From assembly GCA_016946835.1 (NCBI GenBank), contig JACVTC010000210.1:125412-189411 (forward strand): a DNA stretch of 64,000 nt, in the 5' to 3' direction. The DNA comes from Neocallimastix lanati (nom. inval.). Its lineage: Eukaryota; Neocallimastigomycota; Neocallimastigomycetes; Neocallimastigales; Neocallimastigaceae. Numbering within the stretch: the first letter of the stretch is position 1; each line of letters opens with the position of its first letter. The position numbers were made by a program, and so were the translations under genes. Of this stretch, positions 42,148-53,709 are shown piece after piece. The notes under the pieces are model-generated. The model was given only the letters and a program-made list of their open reading frames with translations. It was not told the origin of the DNA and did no database searches.

Positions 42148-43410
42148 TTATAAAAAAAGAAAAAAAATAGCTTGTAATAAAATAATAGTTTATTTTAACA
42201 CGTAAAAATAATATTAATAATTTTTAATGACACTTAATAAAATAATAGTTTAAAATAGTAAATAATAAAATAATAGTTATTTTAAAATGTTATAATAATA
42301 TAATTATTTAAAATAACGCGTAATGGATATAAATATAAACAAAATGTAATTCCTTATTTTTCTGAATTATAAATATTTAAAAAGACTTCAAGGGGCGAAG
42401 TCTTCTCTTAAAGAGGGACATCTTGGTACGTTACCTTCAGAAAAATATAAAAATTTAATAATTTCGGAGTTAAATTAACTAATAAGGAAAAAATAGAAAT
42501 AATTAAGTTATAATAATTTAAATAAATAAATAAATAATTAATTAAATAATTAAAATAATCATCATGTATATAACTATTTAATTATATTAAAGTTAAAAAC
42601 AATTACGCTATTAATTTATATTTATATTTTTAAATTGAAATAATTACAAATAGTAAAATAATTAAAATTATCATCTATTTAATTAATTAATGATATTAAA
42701 GTTAAAAACAATTAAGTTATTAAGTTAATTTAAATAAATTTCAACTTACTTATTATTACTTTACTATATTTTCTATAATAAAATATTTTATAAATATAAT
42801 TTTTTTTATATTTTTTTAAATAGTTATTAAAATATTATCAATAATTCTGTATTTTTATTATTAATATCAATATCTATAATATAACTTTTTATTTTATTAT
42901 TTTATTAAAATGTTTATTATCAATATCAATATTTTATTTTATTATAATTATTATATTATTATATTATTTTATTTTATCAATATTAAAATTGTATTCTTTT
43001 TAATATATTATTTTATTTTTAAAATTGATTATTCATTTATAAAAATTTTTATTCAATTTCCCACAAATAAAATCAAATCTGAATTAATTAATAATATATT
43101 ATAGCTTTTAAATTTATTTTATATAAAATATAAGAATATTATATTAATTTTCTTGATTAAAGTAACATAATTTTTCTGTAAAATCTTTTTAAATTTAGTT
43201 TTTTTCTTTTCGTATATATTAAATACTTTAGTTTTAGTATATGAAAAATAATATAAAATTATATAACCAAAATTTATTAAAGGTTAAATAATTATGAATT
43301 AGTTAATTTAATTCAATATAAAATTAGGAATAATTAGTAATCAATGATAAATTTTTTAGATAAGATGTTAAATGTAGAAAGGCTTTACATATTTATTTTC
43401 TTTCAAAGAG

Positions 43411-43419
43411 TATAAATAG
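43411..43419 (+). promoter_or_regulatory. TATA box candidate in the LTR of fragment D
   Basis: TATAAATAG preceded by CAAAGAG, about 980 bp after the apparent LTR start. In this composition TATA motifs are common, so the support is the longer TATAAATAGG context and its place in an LTR-like region. Confidence 0.35.
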
Positions 43420-43827
43420 GTGAAGTTTTTCAATAATTAAAATGTAGATTTTATAAAAAAAAACTTTAATAAATAAAATAAATAAAAGTCTTAAATAACC
43501 CGAACCATAACAAATGTGATATAGTACCACCATAAATTCCATAATTTAGTGAAATTTAGGTTAGAAATTTTTTAATGAATTTTTATTGGTTAATAAATAA
43601 TTTAGTAATAATATATATAATTTGCAAATAATTATAATTTAAAGAATGGTTCTTTTATTGATATTAATTTAGTTTTATTAATAATTTAACCCATAAACAT
43701 GTTTACTAATATAGTTTAGTATAGTTTTATATTTAGTTTACATTAATAATATGAGAGATTTTAGTATTAATTATATTTTATTGAATGATTTTATATTTTA
43801 ACTAGTTAATAAATATTTTATATTGAT

Positions 43828-45882
43828 TGTAACGAATCCTAATGACAAACGATTCTATTAATTTGAAGTTATTACTTCAAAAGTGATAATAGATGTATCA
43901 AGTTTGATTTAATATAAAATTTAATATAAATGAATTTGTTTTATTATTATTAATAATTAAGTTATTATTATTCTAGCTTAACACTGAATTGTTATTAATT
44001 TTTCAAAATTATACATTTCTTTTGTGTTTAGTATTAATTTTTATTATTATTTATTAATTTTTATTATTACTTATTAATTTTTATTATTATTTATTAATTT
44101 TTATTATTATTTATTAATATAATATTTGGTTATTATTTTTTTTATTACATTTCTAATAACAACGAGAAATTAATTTTATAAAATATTTATAAGTATTTAT
44201 ATTTTTACAATAATTTAAAGTATTTACAATTTTTAATAATAAAACAATTAAGAATAATTATATTTATAAAAATAAACAATAAAATAAACAAATAAACAAT
44301 TAATACAAGAATTATTATAAACAAAGAATTCAAAATAATAAAAAAAGAGAAAATTGTTTACAAACTATTTACTTTTAATTAAAAAGAGAAATTAATTACC
44401 ATTAGTATTTCATTATTTTAAAAATTAAAATAGAATTAAAGTATAATTTCGAGTTTTAGAATTTAATTAAAATAAATTTTTTTATTATGATTTTAGTTTC
44501 AAATTTTAATTTATTGATTTGTTGTTGAATAGGTTAGATATTATTCAAGCTTTATAATAATTTTATGTTTAAGAATTCCAATCTTTATCACTATGTTGAG
44601 GTTCATATTAGAAAAGGAGTGTGAACATTAAATAAATAGATAAATTAACTAACTACTAAATTACACTAAAAGAAATTATTACTACACATTATAAATTTTA
44701 TTTAAAGAACTATTATTAAAAATATTTATTATTTATAAATTATATAATTATTTTATTATTAAAAATATTTTATTAATATTAATATTTATTTTTATAACAA
44801 TATGGGAAACCTTTCAATTATTACTATTCCTAATTCATTTTTACTACTATTTCTAATTCTTTTCTCAGAAAGGCCCCCTCATAAAAATAATATGGATCAT
44901 ACATATTTTATATTATTTAATTACATTATTAAAATCAATCACATAAATTAATTAATTACATAAATTTAATATTTAAAATAATAAAATTTATTAATATAAA
45001 AATTATTAATATAGAATATAAGAAAATTATTAATAGTAAAGAATATAATAATATATTTTTATATAATAAATTATTAAGAATTTATATTAAAAATATCATT
45101 ATTATTTCATTCTTTATCAACTAAAATGTTAAGGTTTTAGAGAATTAAATAAAAATAAAAGTAAAAGACACACAAATTTTATTTATTTGTTTATTATTTT
45201 ATTTATTAATTTTATTAAATTTATTTGATTATTTTTTTAAAAATTGGTAGCAAAATTTACAACTATTTATACTTTTTCAAGGCATAAAAGTTGTTCTTGC
45301 CACTAAATTACATTTTATTTATTTTTTTTTATAAAAACTATTAAATTTAAATTGAATTTTATAATCAATTATATAAAATTTAATTATAACAATATAAATA
45401 AAATACATTTATAATATTAATAAAACATTTTTTTTTTTTTTTTTTAAATATCTAAAATATTACTAATAAGAATTTATTTATAAAAATAAAAATACTATTC
45501 TAATATAAAGGTTTTTAATAAAATAAAATATTTTTCAATATAAAATAAAACATTTCGATATAAAATTTTATAATAAAAGTTAAAATATAATATATAAATT
45601 TTTAATTATCAATATATAAAAATATTATTAATACAAATTTTCATTATTAATATAAAAATTAAAAAATAAGATTTATTATTAATATTGCTAATATAAGTTT
45701 TAAATATATAAAATATTACTATTAATATAAGATTTAATATAACAATATAAAGTTTAATATAATTTTTGATTTAATTTTTGATCTTTGGATTTAAAAATTT
45801 ATTGAAGTACAAAAATAATAATGTACACATAATGTATTAGAAATAAATCGTAGGTTTAATTAAGAATGCATTATTTAGTACA
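43828..45882 (-). repeat. 3' LTR of element A, about 2.05 kb
   Basis: Starts TGTAACGA and ends TAGTACA on the plus strand, so TG...CA in both directions. The inner edge abuts the polypurine tract of element A, which fixes it as the 3' LTR. The outer edge is inferred from the same TGTAACGA start as the LTR of element C. It contains a 23-24 bp tandem repeat (TTATTAATTTTTATTATTA, about 44035-44120) and a minus-strand TATAAATA at 45264-45271. Confidence 0.65.
45264..45271 (-). promoter_or_regulatory. TATA box candidate in the LTR of element A
   Basis: Minus-strand TATAAATA in the context GAAAAAGTATAAATAGTTG, about 610 bp into the LTR, where a U3 promoter would be expected. Confidence 0.4.
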
Positions 45883-45989
45883 TTCTTATCAAGATGCCCC
45901 GACGAAGACTCAAGCTTCTCTGTAAGCGGAGTTAAACTTTACTAAATTTCTAAAGTGAACATTCCTATCGAGTTGCTTTCCAGTCTTCT

Positions 45990-48770
45990 GATCGATTAGG
46001 GTTGCCGTGTTGAATTGAATTTTAAAATTTTAAATGGTCCATTGTAATATGGTTCTAGCTTAGTGCGGCTAAAGTTTCTAACAAGAACAAGATCACCAGC
46101 CTTTAATTCTTTTCCTTTTTTCATACTTATTTGTTCTTCTCGTCTTGTTGCCCAATACTTGTTAGCATTCTTCACATTTTCGCATGCTTCTCTAGTCCAT
46201 TGATAATGACGAACAAATTTTTCCATTAAAATTTCATCATATGATTTATCTGCATTTTCAATTGTTCTTATGGCTATATCATAAGGCTATTGGTCTTCTC
46301 TTCCATATACTAATTCAAAACTAGAATGTCCAGTAGCTGTGTTTTTGGTAGTTCGAAGTGCCCATAGAGCAGAAGGTAAAACTTCATCCCAATCTTGATT
46401 TTTCCTTCCTAATAAACGATGTAATTTTCCAATTTCTTTGTTTCGATTTTCAGTAAGACCATTTGATTCAGGGTGGTAAGTAGCTACAAATTTAACATAT
46501 ACATCATAAAGATCAAGAAAGATTTTAGTCATATCAGAAGTGAATTGGACTCCATTATCAGTAGTAATAACTTGAGGCACACCATGTCTTGCAAAAACGT
46601 TTATTAAAAATTTAATTATATCAGAGGAAGTTATGTTTTCAGTAGGTTCGGCTTCAACCCATTTGTTAAAGTAATCAACAGTTACTATAATATATTGATT
46701 ATTATTTCTTGTTTTTGGTAACGGTCCTATAATATCTAATCCTAAATGCACAAAGGGACCCTCTACTTTAGTTGGATGGTTTTCGGTTGGTTCTGGATAT
46801 GGTTGAGGACGATTTAACTGGCATTTTTCACAATTACTAACAATTCTTTTGATATCTTTAATCATATGATTCCAATAAAAGTTTTTCTTAAGTCTTTGAT
46901 ATGTTTTGTAATATCCTTCGTGGCCAATATTATGAGCTTCTAAAATTAATTTAAATTTTTCATTTTCATCCGTTATTAATTTTCTATAATTTCCATTGTC
47001 GATAAAGTAATCTTCACCATCAATAACAGTAAACTTTTCATTAATAAATTCCTTTATAACTTTAGATAATAATTCTTCATTATTTCCATTAGTAATCTTT
47101 GTTAATAATATCTTTCTCTCTTCCTTACTTTTCATTCTTGAAAGAGCATCAGCTAATACATTCTTTTTGCCTGATTCATATTTTATATTAATTCCAAGCA
47201 TACTAGCGGTTAGACACCATCTTGTTTGAATTGCATTCAAAGGTTCTTTATTCTTAAATAATCCAACTAATGGTTTATGATCTGTGTAAATAGTTGTAGG
47301 TAATGGATTTCCTTCAAAATAAGATTTAAATTTAGTCATACAGTAGAATAAAGCTGTTCCTTCCAAATCTGTGATACCATAATTCTTTTCAGCTTTCTTC
47401 AAACTTCTACTTATAAAGTGTATTGGATGCTCCTTACCGGTTTCTTCTTCTTTTTGTAAAAGATCTCCACCAATTCCATTATAAGAAGCATCAGTTCTAA
47501 TGATAAAAGGTTTGTCAAATAACGGAAATTTTAGAATAGGTGAATTGATTAATTTTTCTTTTAGGAGTTCAAAGCTTTCTTGTTGTTCTTTATTCCATTC
47601 ATATTTAGTATTCTTTTTCAATAATTTACATAAAGGTGAAGTAATTTGAGCATATTTAGGAATAAAGTCACGATAATATCCTACTGCTCCTAGAAATGAT
47701 CTTAATTCATGAAGTGATGAAGGGGCTTCCCACTTCTTAATAGCTGTTATTTTGCTTTCCATGGGACTTAATCCTTTAGTAGTAAGTTTGTGACCTAATA
47801 CATCAACTTCAGTTTGAAGAAAATGGCTCTTTTCAATATTAATTTTTAACTTGTTTTCTTTAAATACTTCTAATACTTGCTTAATACGAATTAAATGTTC
47901 TTCGATACTTTTTGAATAGATCAAAACATCATCAATAAATACGTAAACAAATTCACCAATAAAAGGGAATAAAATTTTATTCATTTCTCTTTGGAAGGTT
48001 GAGGGAGCTCCAGTAAGTCCAAAAGGCATAACCTTAAATTGATAATTTCCAAACTTAGTAGTGAAAGTGGTTACTTCAACGCTTTCTTCATCCATTAAGA
48101 TTTGGTGAAAACCAGAAAATAAATCAAGAGTTGTAAATATTTTAGCTCCTCCGAGACTATCAAAAATTTCATCTATATATGGAACTGAATAAGAATCTTT
48201 TTCTGTCATATCATTGACTTTTCGGTAGTCAATGCACAAGCGCCACTTTCCATTGTGTTTTAGAATAAGTACTACTGGAGATGACCATTCTGAACAGGAT
48301 GGTTCTATCAATCCTTTCTTAATAAGCTTTGTAAGTTCTTCTTTTAAGATATCTGATTTTAATTTAGTTAACCTATAACTTCTTAATTTTACTGGCTTTG
48401 CATTAGCTTTTAAACGGATCTTATGTGGTGAAAGTTTAGAAGGAGTTAGTTCTTCTGTTGAAGTGGCAACTATGTCAATCATTTCTTTGAGAATTTTAAT
48501 AATTTGTTCTTTATAATCTTTATTTAAGGTACTTAAAAATTCATCACTCTCAATAAATTCCATTGGAGTTAATTCCTTTATAATTTCCTTTTCATTATTC
48601 GTTTCTTTAACTTTTCTAATAGTGCAAATTATACTTTCTTCATCATAATATTGATTATTTATTTTAGCTATTTCTTCGTATTCACTTTCTGACAAAAGTT
48701 TACATAAACTGTTTAAGGTCGGATGAATAAATAAACAATGATCGATTTGAGTTTTAAAGTTTATTAACAT
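45990..48770 (-). pseudogene. Element A pol region: RT, RNase H, integrase
   Basis: Fossil pol region. RT at about 47870-48380 (RLCIDYRKVN, VMPFGLTGAPSTFQ, FVYVFIDDVLIYSK), RNase H at about 47135-47520 (RTDASYNGIGG, YTDHKPL, NVLADALSR), integrase HHCC zinc region at about 46790-46935 (CEKCQ) and core at about 46500-46750 (GLDIIGPLPK, TTDNGVQF, YHPESNG). The C-terminal part (about 45996-46226; LVRNFSRTKLEPYYNGPFKI) is the domain that usually follows the core in Ty3 integrases. Coordinates are approximate. Not intact. Confidence 0.9.
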
Positions 48771-49723
48771 ATCATAAAAAGAGTCTTCTTTCTCAATAAT
48801 TCTAAAGTCCGCATTAAATTCATAATTATTAATTTTACTGGTAATCGAACAATAATTCCTTCCGAGTATTCTTCATCTTGTGTTGCTAGTTGGATTCTTC
48901 CACGACTTTTTCCAACTGTTTCATATTCACCAGGTAATTTATCAAAATACTGCTTAGTAACGATGCTTAGGTTACTACAAGAATCAATTAAAAGTTTTCC
49001 TAGTACTCCGTCAACACTTGCATCAACCATTGCTAAGTCTTCTTCGGCTACTTCATTACTTTTACTTATGTAGCTATGATCATAGTTATTTACTAATAAA
49101 GTTTGTACTATTACATTGTCTACACTTCCAATTATTTTAGATTTTTCTAACTTTAAACCTTGAGTTAATTGTGAACGAATTTTCGGACATGCATTCAAGA
49201 GTTGACCTATCGTAATATTGGATTTAAGATTATTTAAATCATCCATAATATTGTAAGGTTCTTTATTATTCATCATTTTAATATTCCTTTTTACTAACTG
49301 AGTATTTCCATTATTAGTTTCTTTAGTTTTTGTTGAAATTAATTCTTCCAAAGTATTAGTTTTATTTTGTTGATTATCTTTATTCATTTCTAGATCTTCT
49401 ATTCCATTATCGATTACAGGTATATCTTCAGATTCAACTTTTTCCTTTCCTTTTGATGAATAATTGTTGTTTTCTTCTTTACTTTCTCTTACTCTTGTCA
49501 TATTTCTTAATTCCTTTTCTTTTTGTTTTTCTTTGTTAATATTTGGTTGAGTTAAAATTGAAGGAAGTATTTGATTTTTATAAACTTTATTTGGTTTATT
49601 ATGTAGCTCATTTTCTTTCTTCTTTCTTAAAGCAGGAGTTGCGAAAGGATGTGGATTATCTTTTAAACTTTTATGTACTTTCTTGGAATTATTTTCTTCT
49701 TTTTCGCTGTTATTATCATTCAT
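48764..49723 (-). pseudogene. Element A protease region
   Basis: A charged Asn/Lys/Glu-rich region followed by a retropepsin-like active site (KLLIDSCSNLSIV, about 49000) between gag and RT, as expected for a Ty3 element. Part of a fossil; coordinates approximate. Confidence 0.8.
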
Positions 49724-49895
49724 TTTTTTTTTATAGCATTTATAATGATATCATCCTCACTTTCAGTTGTGTCACTAAAATCAGATTCTTCTTTGAAGGA
49801 ATTATTATCAATTGGAGTATTCTTGGTAATTAGATTCTTTTGTAAATTATTTAATAAAGCTATTTTTTTGTCATTGGGAGTGCTTCTGCTCCCAT

Positions 49896-50792
49896 TTAGA
49901 AGTTTAAAGACTTTTTGGAATATATTTCTTTTTTATTTTTTTCCATAATCTTATTTAATTGAAGGCAATAGTATGAGTAATGACCTTCTTCCTTACAGAA
50001 GAAGCAAGTTTTAACGGATAAATTTCTCATTTTCTGGGTTGATTCTTCTATAATATCTTGAGGTTTCGGTTTATTATTTGTTTGACTTGTTTGGAAAGTT
50101 TCGTTTCTTCTTTTAGGATAAAGTCTTGAAGTAGTACTGTTTTGATTATTTTGATTATGCTGGGAATTATTAACATTATAGGTATTAATATTATTGTTCC
50201 TTACAGAAAGTCTATCTACTTTCTCGGCAATTTTGAAAGCTTTATCCATACTTATATCATCTTTAAGGAATAATTTCTTCCAGGCTTCATAATTATTTTG
50301 AATAGAATCAATATAATCTAGTACACCAATGCGCTTTCTTCTCTTTTTATCAAGTTTAGTGTACAAAGTTCTATATCTTACATTAAAGTCTTTAATCCTT
50401 TCGTTTCTTTTAATTCGCATTGCACGAAGTTCTTTAAGAAGTAAATTTTGGTCTTCTTTAATACCGTAAAAATTTTCAAGACTTGAAATAATTTTTTCAA
50501 GGGAAGGAAATTTAATATCATCATCAACATTTTCTTCTTCATCATCTGATGAATCATCACTTTCATCATCACTATCTTCTCCCAAATCTTCAATAACGGG
50601 TTGTACTTCACCAGAGCTGGTAAGTAAACAAGCATTAAATATTGTTTCTGGATCTGTGATACCTTGTATCTTGATCCAAAGTTTTAATTCAGTAGCCCAG
50701 GACTTAATATCTAAATTGTCCTTGCTAAGTTTCACAATATCTCTCAATTCTTTTTTGAATTCTTTAAAGCTCAAAGTTGTTTCCTTAGACAT
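49896..50792 (-). pseudogene. Element A gag region with CCHC zinc knuckle
   Basis: Ty3-type gag: a helical capsid-like region (ELKLWIKIQGITDPETIFNA, and FYGIKEDQNLLLKELRAMRI), an acidic Asp/Glu stretch, then a CCHC knuckle (CFFCKEEGHYSYYC) near the C-terminus at about 49960-50020. The Met start with MSKETTLSFKEFKKEL lies downstream of a tandem-repeat leader. Confidence 0.85.
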
Positions 50793-50939
50793 TTTGTCTA
50801 AATATGAGGTGATTAAATACGAATAAATTTGGGAAATCCAACTTTCAAAATATAATTTAATAGGTAATTTAATATCGAATCAATATTTAAAACAATATAT
50901 TTTAGTAACTTTTGGAAATAATAATTTTATTTGCTTTCT

Positions 50940-51095
50940 TTAGTAGATATAAGCTCGAAATCCTTATCGACAACTTAGTAGAAATTATAAAGCACGAGGT
51001 TCTTTTCGACTACTTTATTAAGAATAATTTTAAGTTCGAAATCTTTATCGACAACTTAATAGAATAATTTTAAGTTCGAAATCTTTATCAACATG
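50940..51095. repeat. Tandem repeat of about 42-48 bp in the leader of element A
   Basis: Three to four imperfect units with consensus AAGTTCGAAATCTTTATCGA and CAACTTAATAGAATAATTTT. The last two full units are almost identical. It lies between the gag start of element A and the junction with element E. Confidence 0.85.
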
Positions 51096-52928
51096 ACGAA
51101 GATAAAGTTGTCTATATTATATCAAGATTATACGGTAATGCTATGAATTGGGCTGCTTCACTCATTGAAAACCATGACCCTTGTCTTAGAAACTACCAGT
51201 TCTTCATTAGTAAAATCAAAGCTTTTTATGGAAATTTTGATGCTACCTTTATTGCTAATCAGAAACTCAGAATCCTTAAGCAAAAACATTTAGGCAAAAT
51301 CAATAAGTATATTATGGAATTTAATAAGTATGCTGATGACTCTTCATGGAATGAACCTGCAAAAATGGATGCTTTCCTAGATGGACTTCATGATCAAATT
51401 GCTACCAGAATTCTTGAAATGTTTCCAGGACCTCAATCTCTCTTTGAACTTCAAACTATAGCTTCTTGTATTGACTTTAGACTCTCTACCCATAAACAAT
51501 TCTTTAGATTTAATAATAATAATAATTTTTCTCAAGAAGATTTCTCATTCAATAATAAACCAAATTCAACCAATTTTTTCAATCCATATTCTAGACGAAC
51601 TCATGAACCTTTAACACCTGAAGAAAAAGAAAGAAGAAGAAATGAAAATCTTTGCTTATATTGTGTCTCTTCAGAACATCAAGTCTTAAATTGTCCTTTA
51701 AAGAATAAAACTACTAATACAAATAATCAATCTTCAAATAATAGTACTCTTTTTTCATATCCTGTATTTAAACCAAAATCTAGACCTAGACTCTCTGATG
51801 ATACCTCTTTGAATGTTCCTATTATTGAATTTTCCTTTGAAACTATAAACTCCTCTTGTAAAGCTAAATTACTTCTTGATTCAGGCTCTCAGTTTAACCT
51901 TATTGACATTTATTTTGTTAAAGAAAATAATATTCCTTTTCATTCCGACTCTTCAATCTCTAAAGTCTCAGGTATCGGTGGAAATCTAACTATTCTTCTC
52001 CTATTACATTAAAATACAAAAATCACATTTGTAAAACAGAATTTTATGTTGTTGATCTTCCTTCTTATTGTGGTATTATTGGTATTGAATGGCTTTCTAT
52101 TCATAATCCATTAATTGATTTTCAAAATAAAGAAATTACTTTCAATTCAAATTATTGTCTTTCAAATTGTTTAACTCTTCCAAATTCTTTCATTGTAAAC
52201 TCTAATAAAATAAATTCTCAAGAAACTCGTAGTCCTTCCTATATTAATACTAATAATTCTAAATTTCATTCAAATAATATAATTCCTTGCAATTCTTTAA
52301 TTAATGAAAAATCTTGTAATCTTACTCATGTTTCTAAATCCTCAAAATCCAATAATTCTTTTATCAAATCTGCTAAAATATCAATATCTGATTCTTTTCA
52401 TAGTAAAATTAATAAATCTTTTAGTACAAACAACCTCACTATTAATAATTATATTCATACTCAAAACTCTAAATCTTTAAATAATAATTCTAATTTTCCG
52501 AAGGAGAGGGTGAACTCCGTTGTTAAACTAAATTCAAATTTTCATGAAAACCTTATTCAAACAAATCAAAATTCAAGATCTTTTAAAAATTTTATTTCAA
52601 ATAGTCAAAATTTTTCTTCCTCTAATCCAAGTAATCAAACAATCAATATTTATTTATTATTTCAAATTAAAAAGAAAAATATAAATCACTTTTTATTTCT
52701 TGTAATCCATAATTCAAACATTGCAAAAGTTAAGAAAATACATTATCACTTTAAAATTTTTAAATATTATAATTTTCTTTGGTATGAAGATAAACCTCCC
52801 GAAAACTACAATTCACTACCTTATACTTTTTTCAAATAATCAATAATTTTAATATTAATATATATTACTTTAATTTTTATTAATAATCTAATATTATTAT
52901 AGTTTAGTTTTAGTTATAATTTAGTTCA
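51096..52928 (+). mobile_element. Ty3-type gag/protease fossil E (truncated)
   Basis: Plus-strand fragment beginning inside gag. Gag (about 51096-51560; GNAMNWAASL, FYGNFDATFIA) resembles the gag of chromovirus B. A CCHC-like knuckle (CLYC...HQVLNC, about 51650-51695) and an aspartic protease (LLLDSGSQFNLID, about 51870; YCGIIGIEWL, about 52070) follow. The rest is an Asn/Ser-rich remnant to about 52840. RT and integrase are absent. It is truncated at both ends, at the junction with element A on the left and at the LTR of element B on the right, and has a few breaks. Confidence 0.85.
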
Positions 52929-53702
52929 TGTAAAGAGTTCTATCAGAAACAGATTAAAAATAACAAATTTTAACACCAAAATAAAAAAAACACGTAATAA
53001 AAATTCGTTTTTTTTTAAATAAAATAATCTTTATTAATTAAAAAAAATAAATCTCTTTTTTGTTATTAACTATCATATAGTCAATAACTAATACATCGAT
53101 TTAATTATAGAAATTTACATGTATTTATATTTTTTCATTATTACATTATAATATATTATTTCTATCTAATTTACATATATTACTATTTATTTATAAACAA
53201 AATATTTATTAATAATTTTATTAAATAATAATTAACTAAACTAAACAATAATTAATTCAATAAACTTTCAACTTATTTACAATAATAATTAAATTCAATA
53301 ACAACTCATTTATTATATATTTATTATATAAATATTATTAATACTAATGTTTATATATTTACAATTTAAAACTATTTTTATAAACTATTTAAACTAATTT
53401 TAACTATTTAAAACTATTCCGAAATTAATTTTAAAGTATTTTAAACTAACTAAACTAAATTAACTAAATTAACTAAATTAAATAGAATAACTATTTTAAA
53501 TAAGCTAAATTAACTAACTTAAATAAATTATTTAGATTTAAGTTATTATCCAAAATTATTTAAATAATAATTTTTCCTTTATGAAAAGTTTACATAAATT
53601 TATAATTAATTTTCATATACGTAAATCATAAATTTATATAATTTTATTACATTAATTAATTATGTAATAATTAATTATTAAAGATTTTATTAAATCTTTA
53701 CA
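52929..53702 (-). repeat. 3' LTR of chromovirus B, 774 bp
   Basis: Runs from TGTAAAGA to TCTTTACA, so the ends form an 8-bp perfect inverted repeat. It matches the partial LTR at 59089-59473: nearly identical over the second half of the shared region and clearly diverged, with many small indels, over the first half. Confidence 0.9.
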
Positions 53703-53709
53703 TTCTCGC

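Larger units (their letters stand above)
41972..43827 (+). mobile_element. Ty3-type LTR element fragment D without coding region
   Basis: Plus-strand remnant. A PBS-like site (TGGTGGAGAATCCGGGCG, 42037-42054) would pair with the 3' end of a tRNA. About 340 bp later come a hairpin (AGACTTC/GAAGTCT, 42383-42403), a purine tract (AAAGAGGGACATCTTGG, about 42410-42426) and an LTR-like region from about 42431 with TATAAATAGG at 43411. The hairpin and the GGG-CATCTTG tract match those beside the LTR of element C, on the opposite strand. The LTR has no recognisable end and stops where the LTR of element A starts, so A may have inserted into it. No coding region lies between PBS and purine tract: either an internally deleted copy or a small non-autonomous element. 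Confidence 0.5.
43828..51095 (-). mobile_element. Ty3 (gypsy) retrotransposon fossil A
   Basis: Minus-strand element with gag, protease, RT, RNase H and integrase in Ty3 order. Its 3' LTR is 43828-45882. The polypurine tract (GGGGCATCTTGAT on the minus strand) sits just inside it at about 45885-45900. A tandem-repeat leader lies at about 50940-51095. The 5' end is missing: at about 51095 the sequence passes directly into the truncated element E, and no 5' LTR or PBS was found. Broken, with a handful of interruptions, but long stretches of pol are well kept, suggesting moderate age. Its integrase resembles that of element C more than that of chromovirus B, and no chromodomain was seen. Confidence 0.9.

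Noticed and set aside
49543-49948. Two plus-strand frames with hydrophobic composition
   Set aside because: Antisense shadows of the element A gag/protease region.
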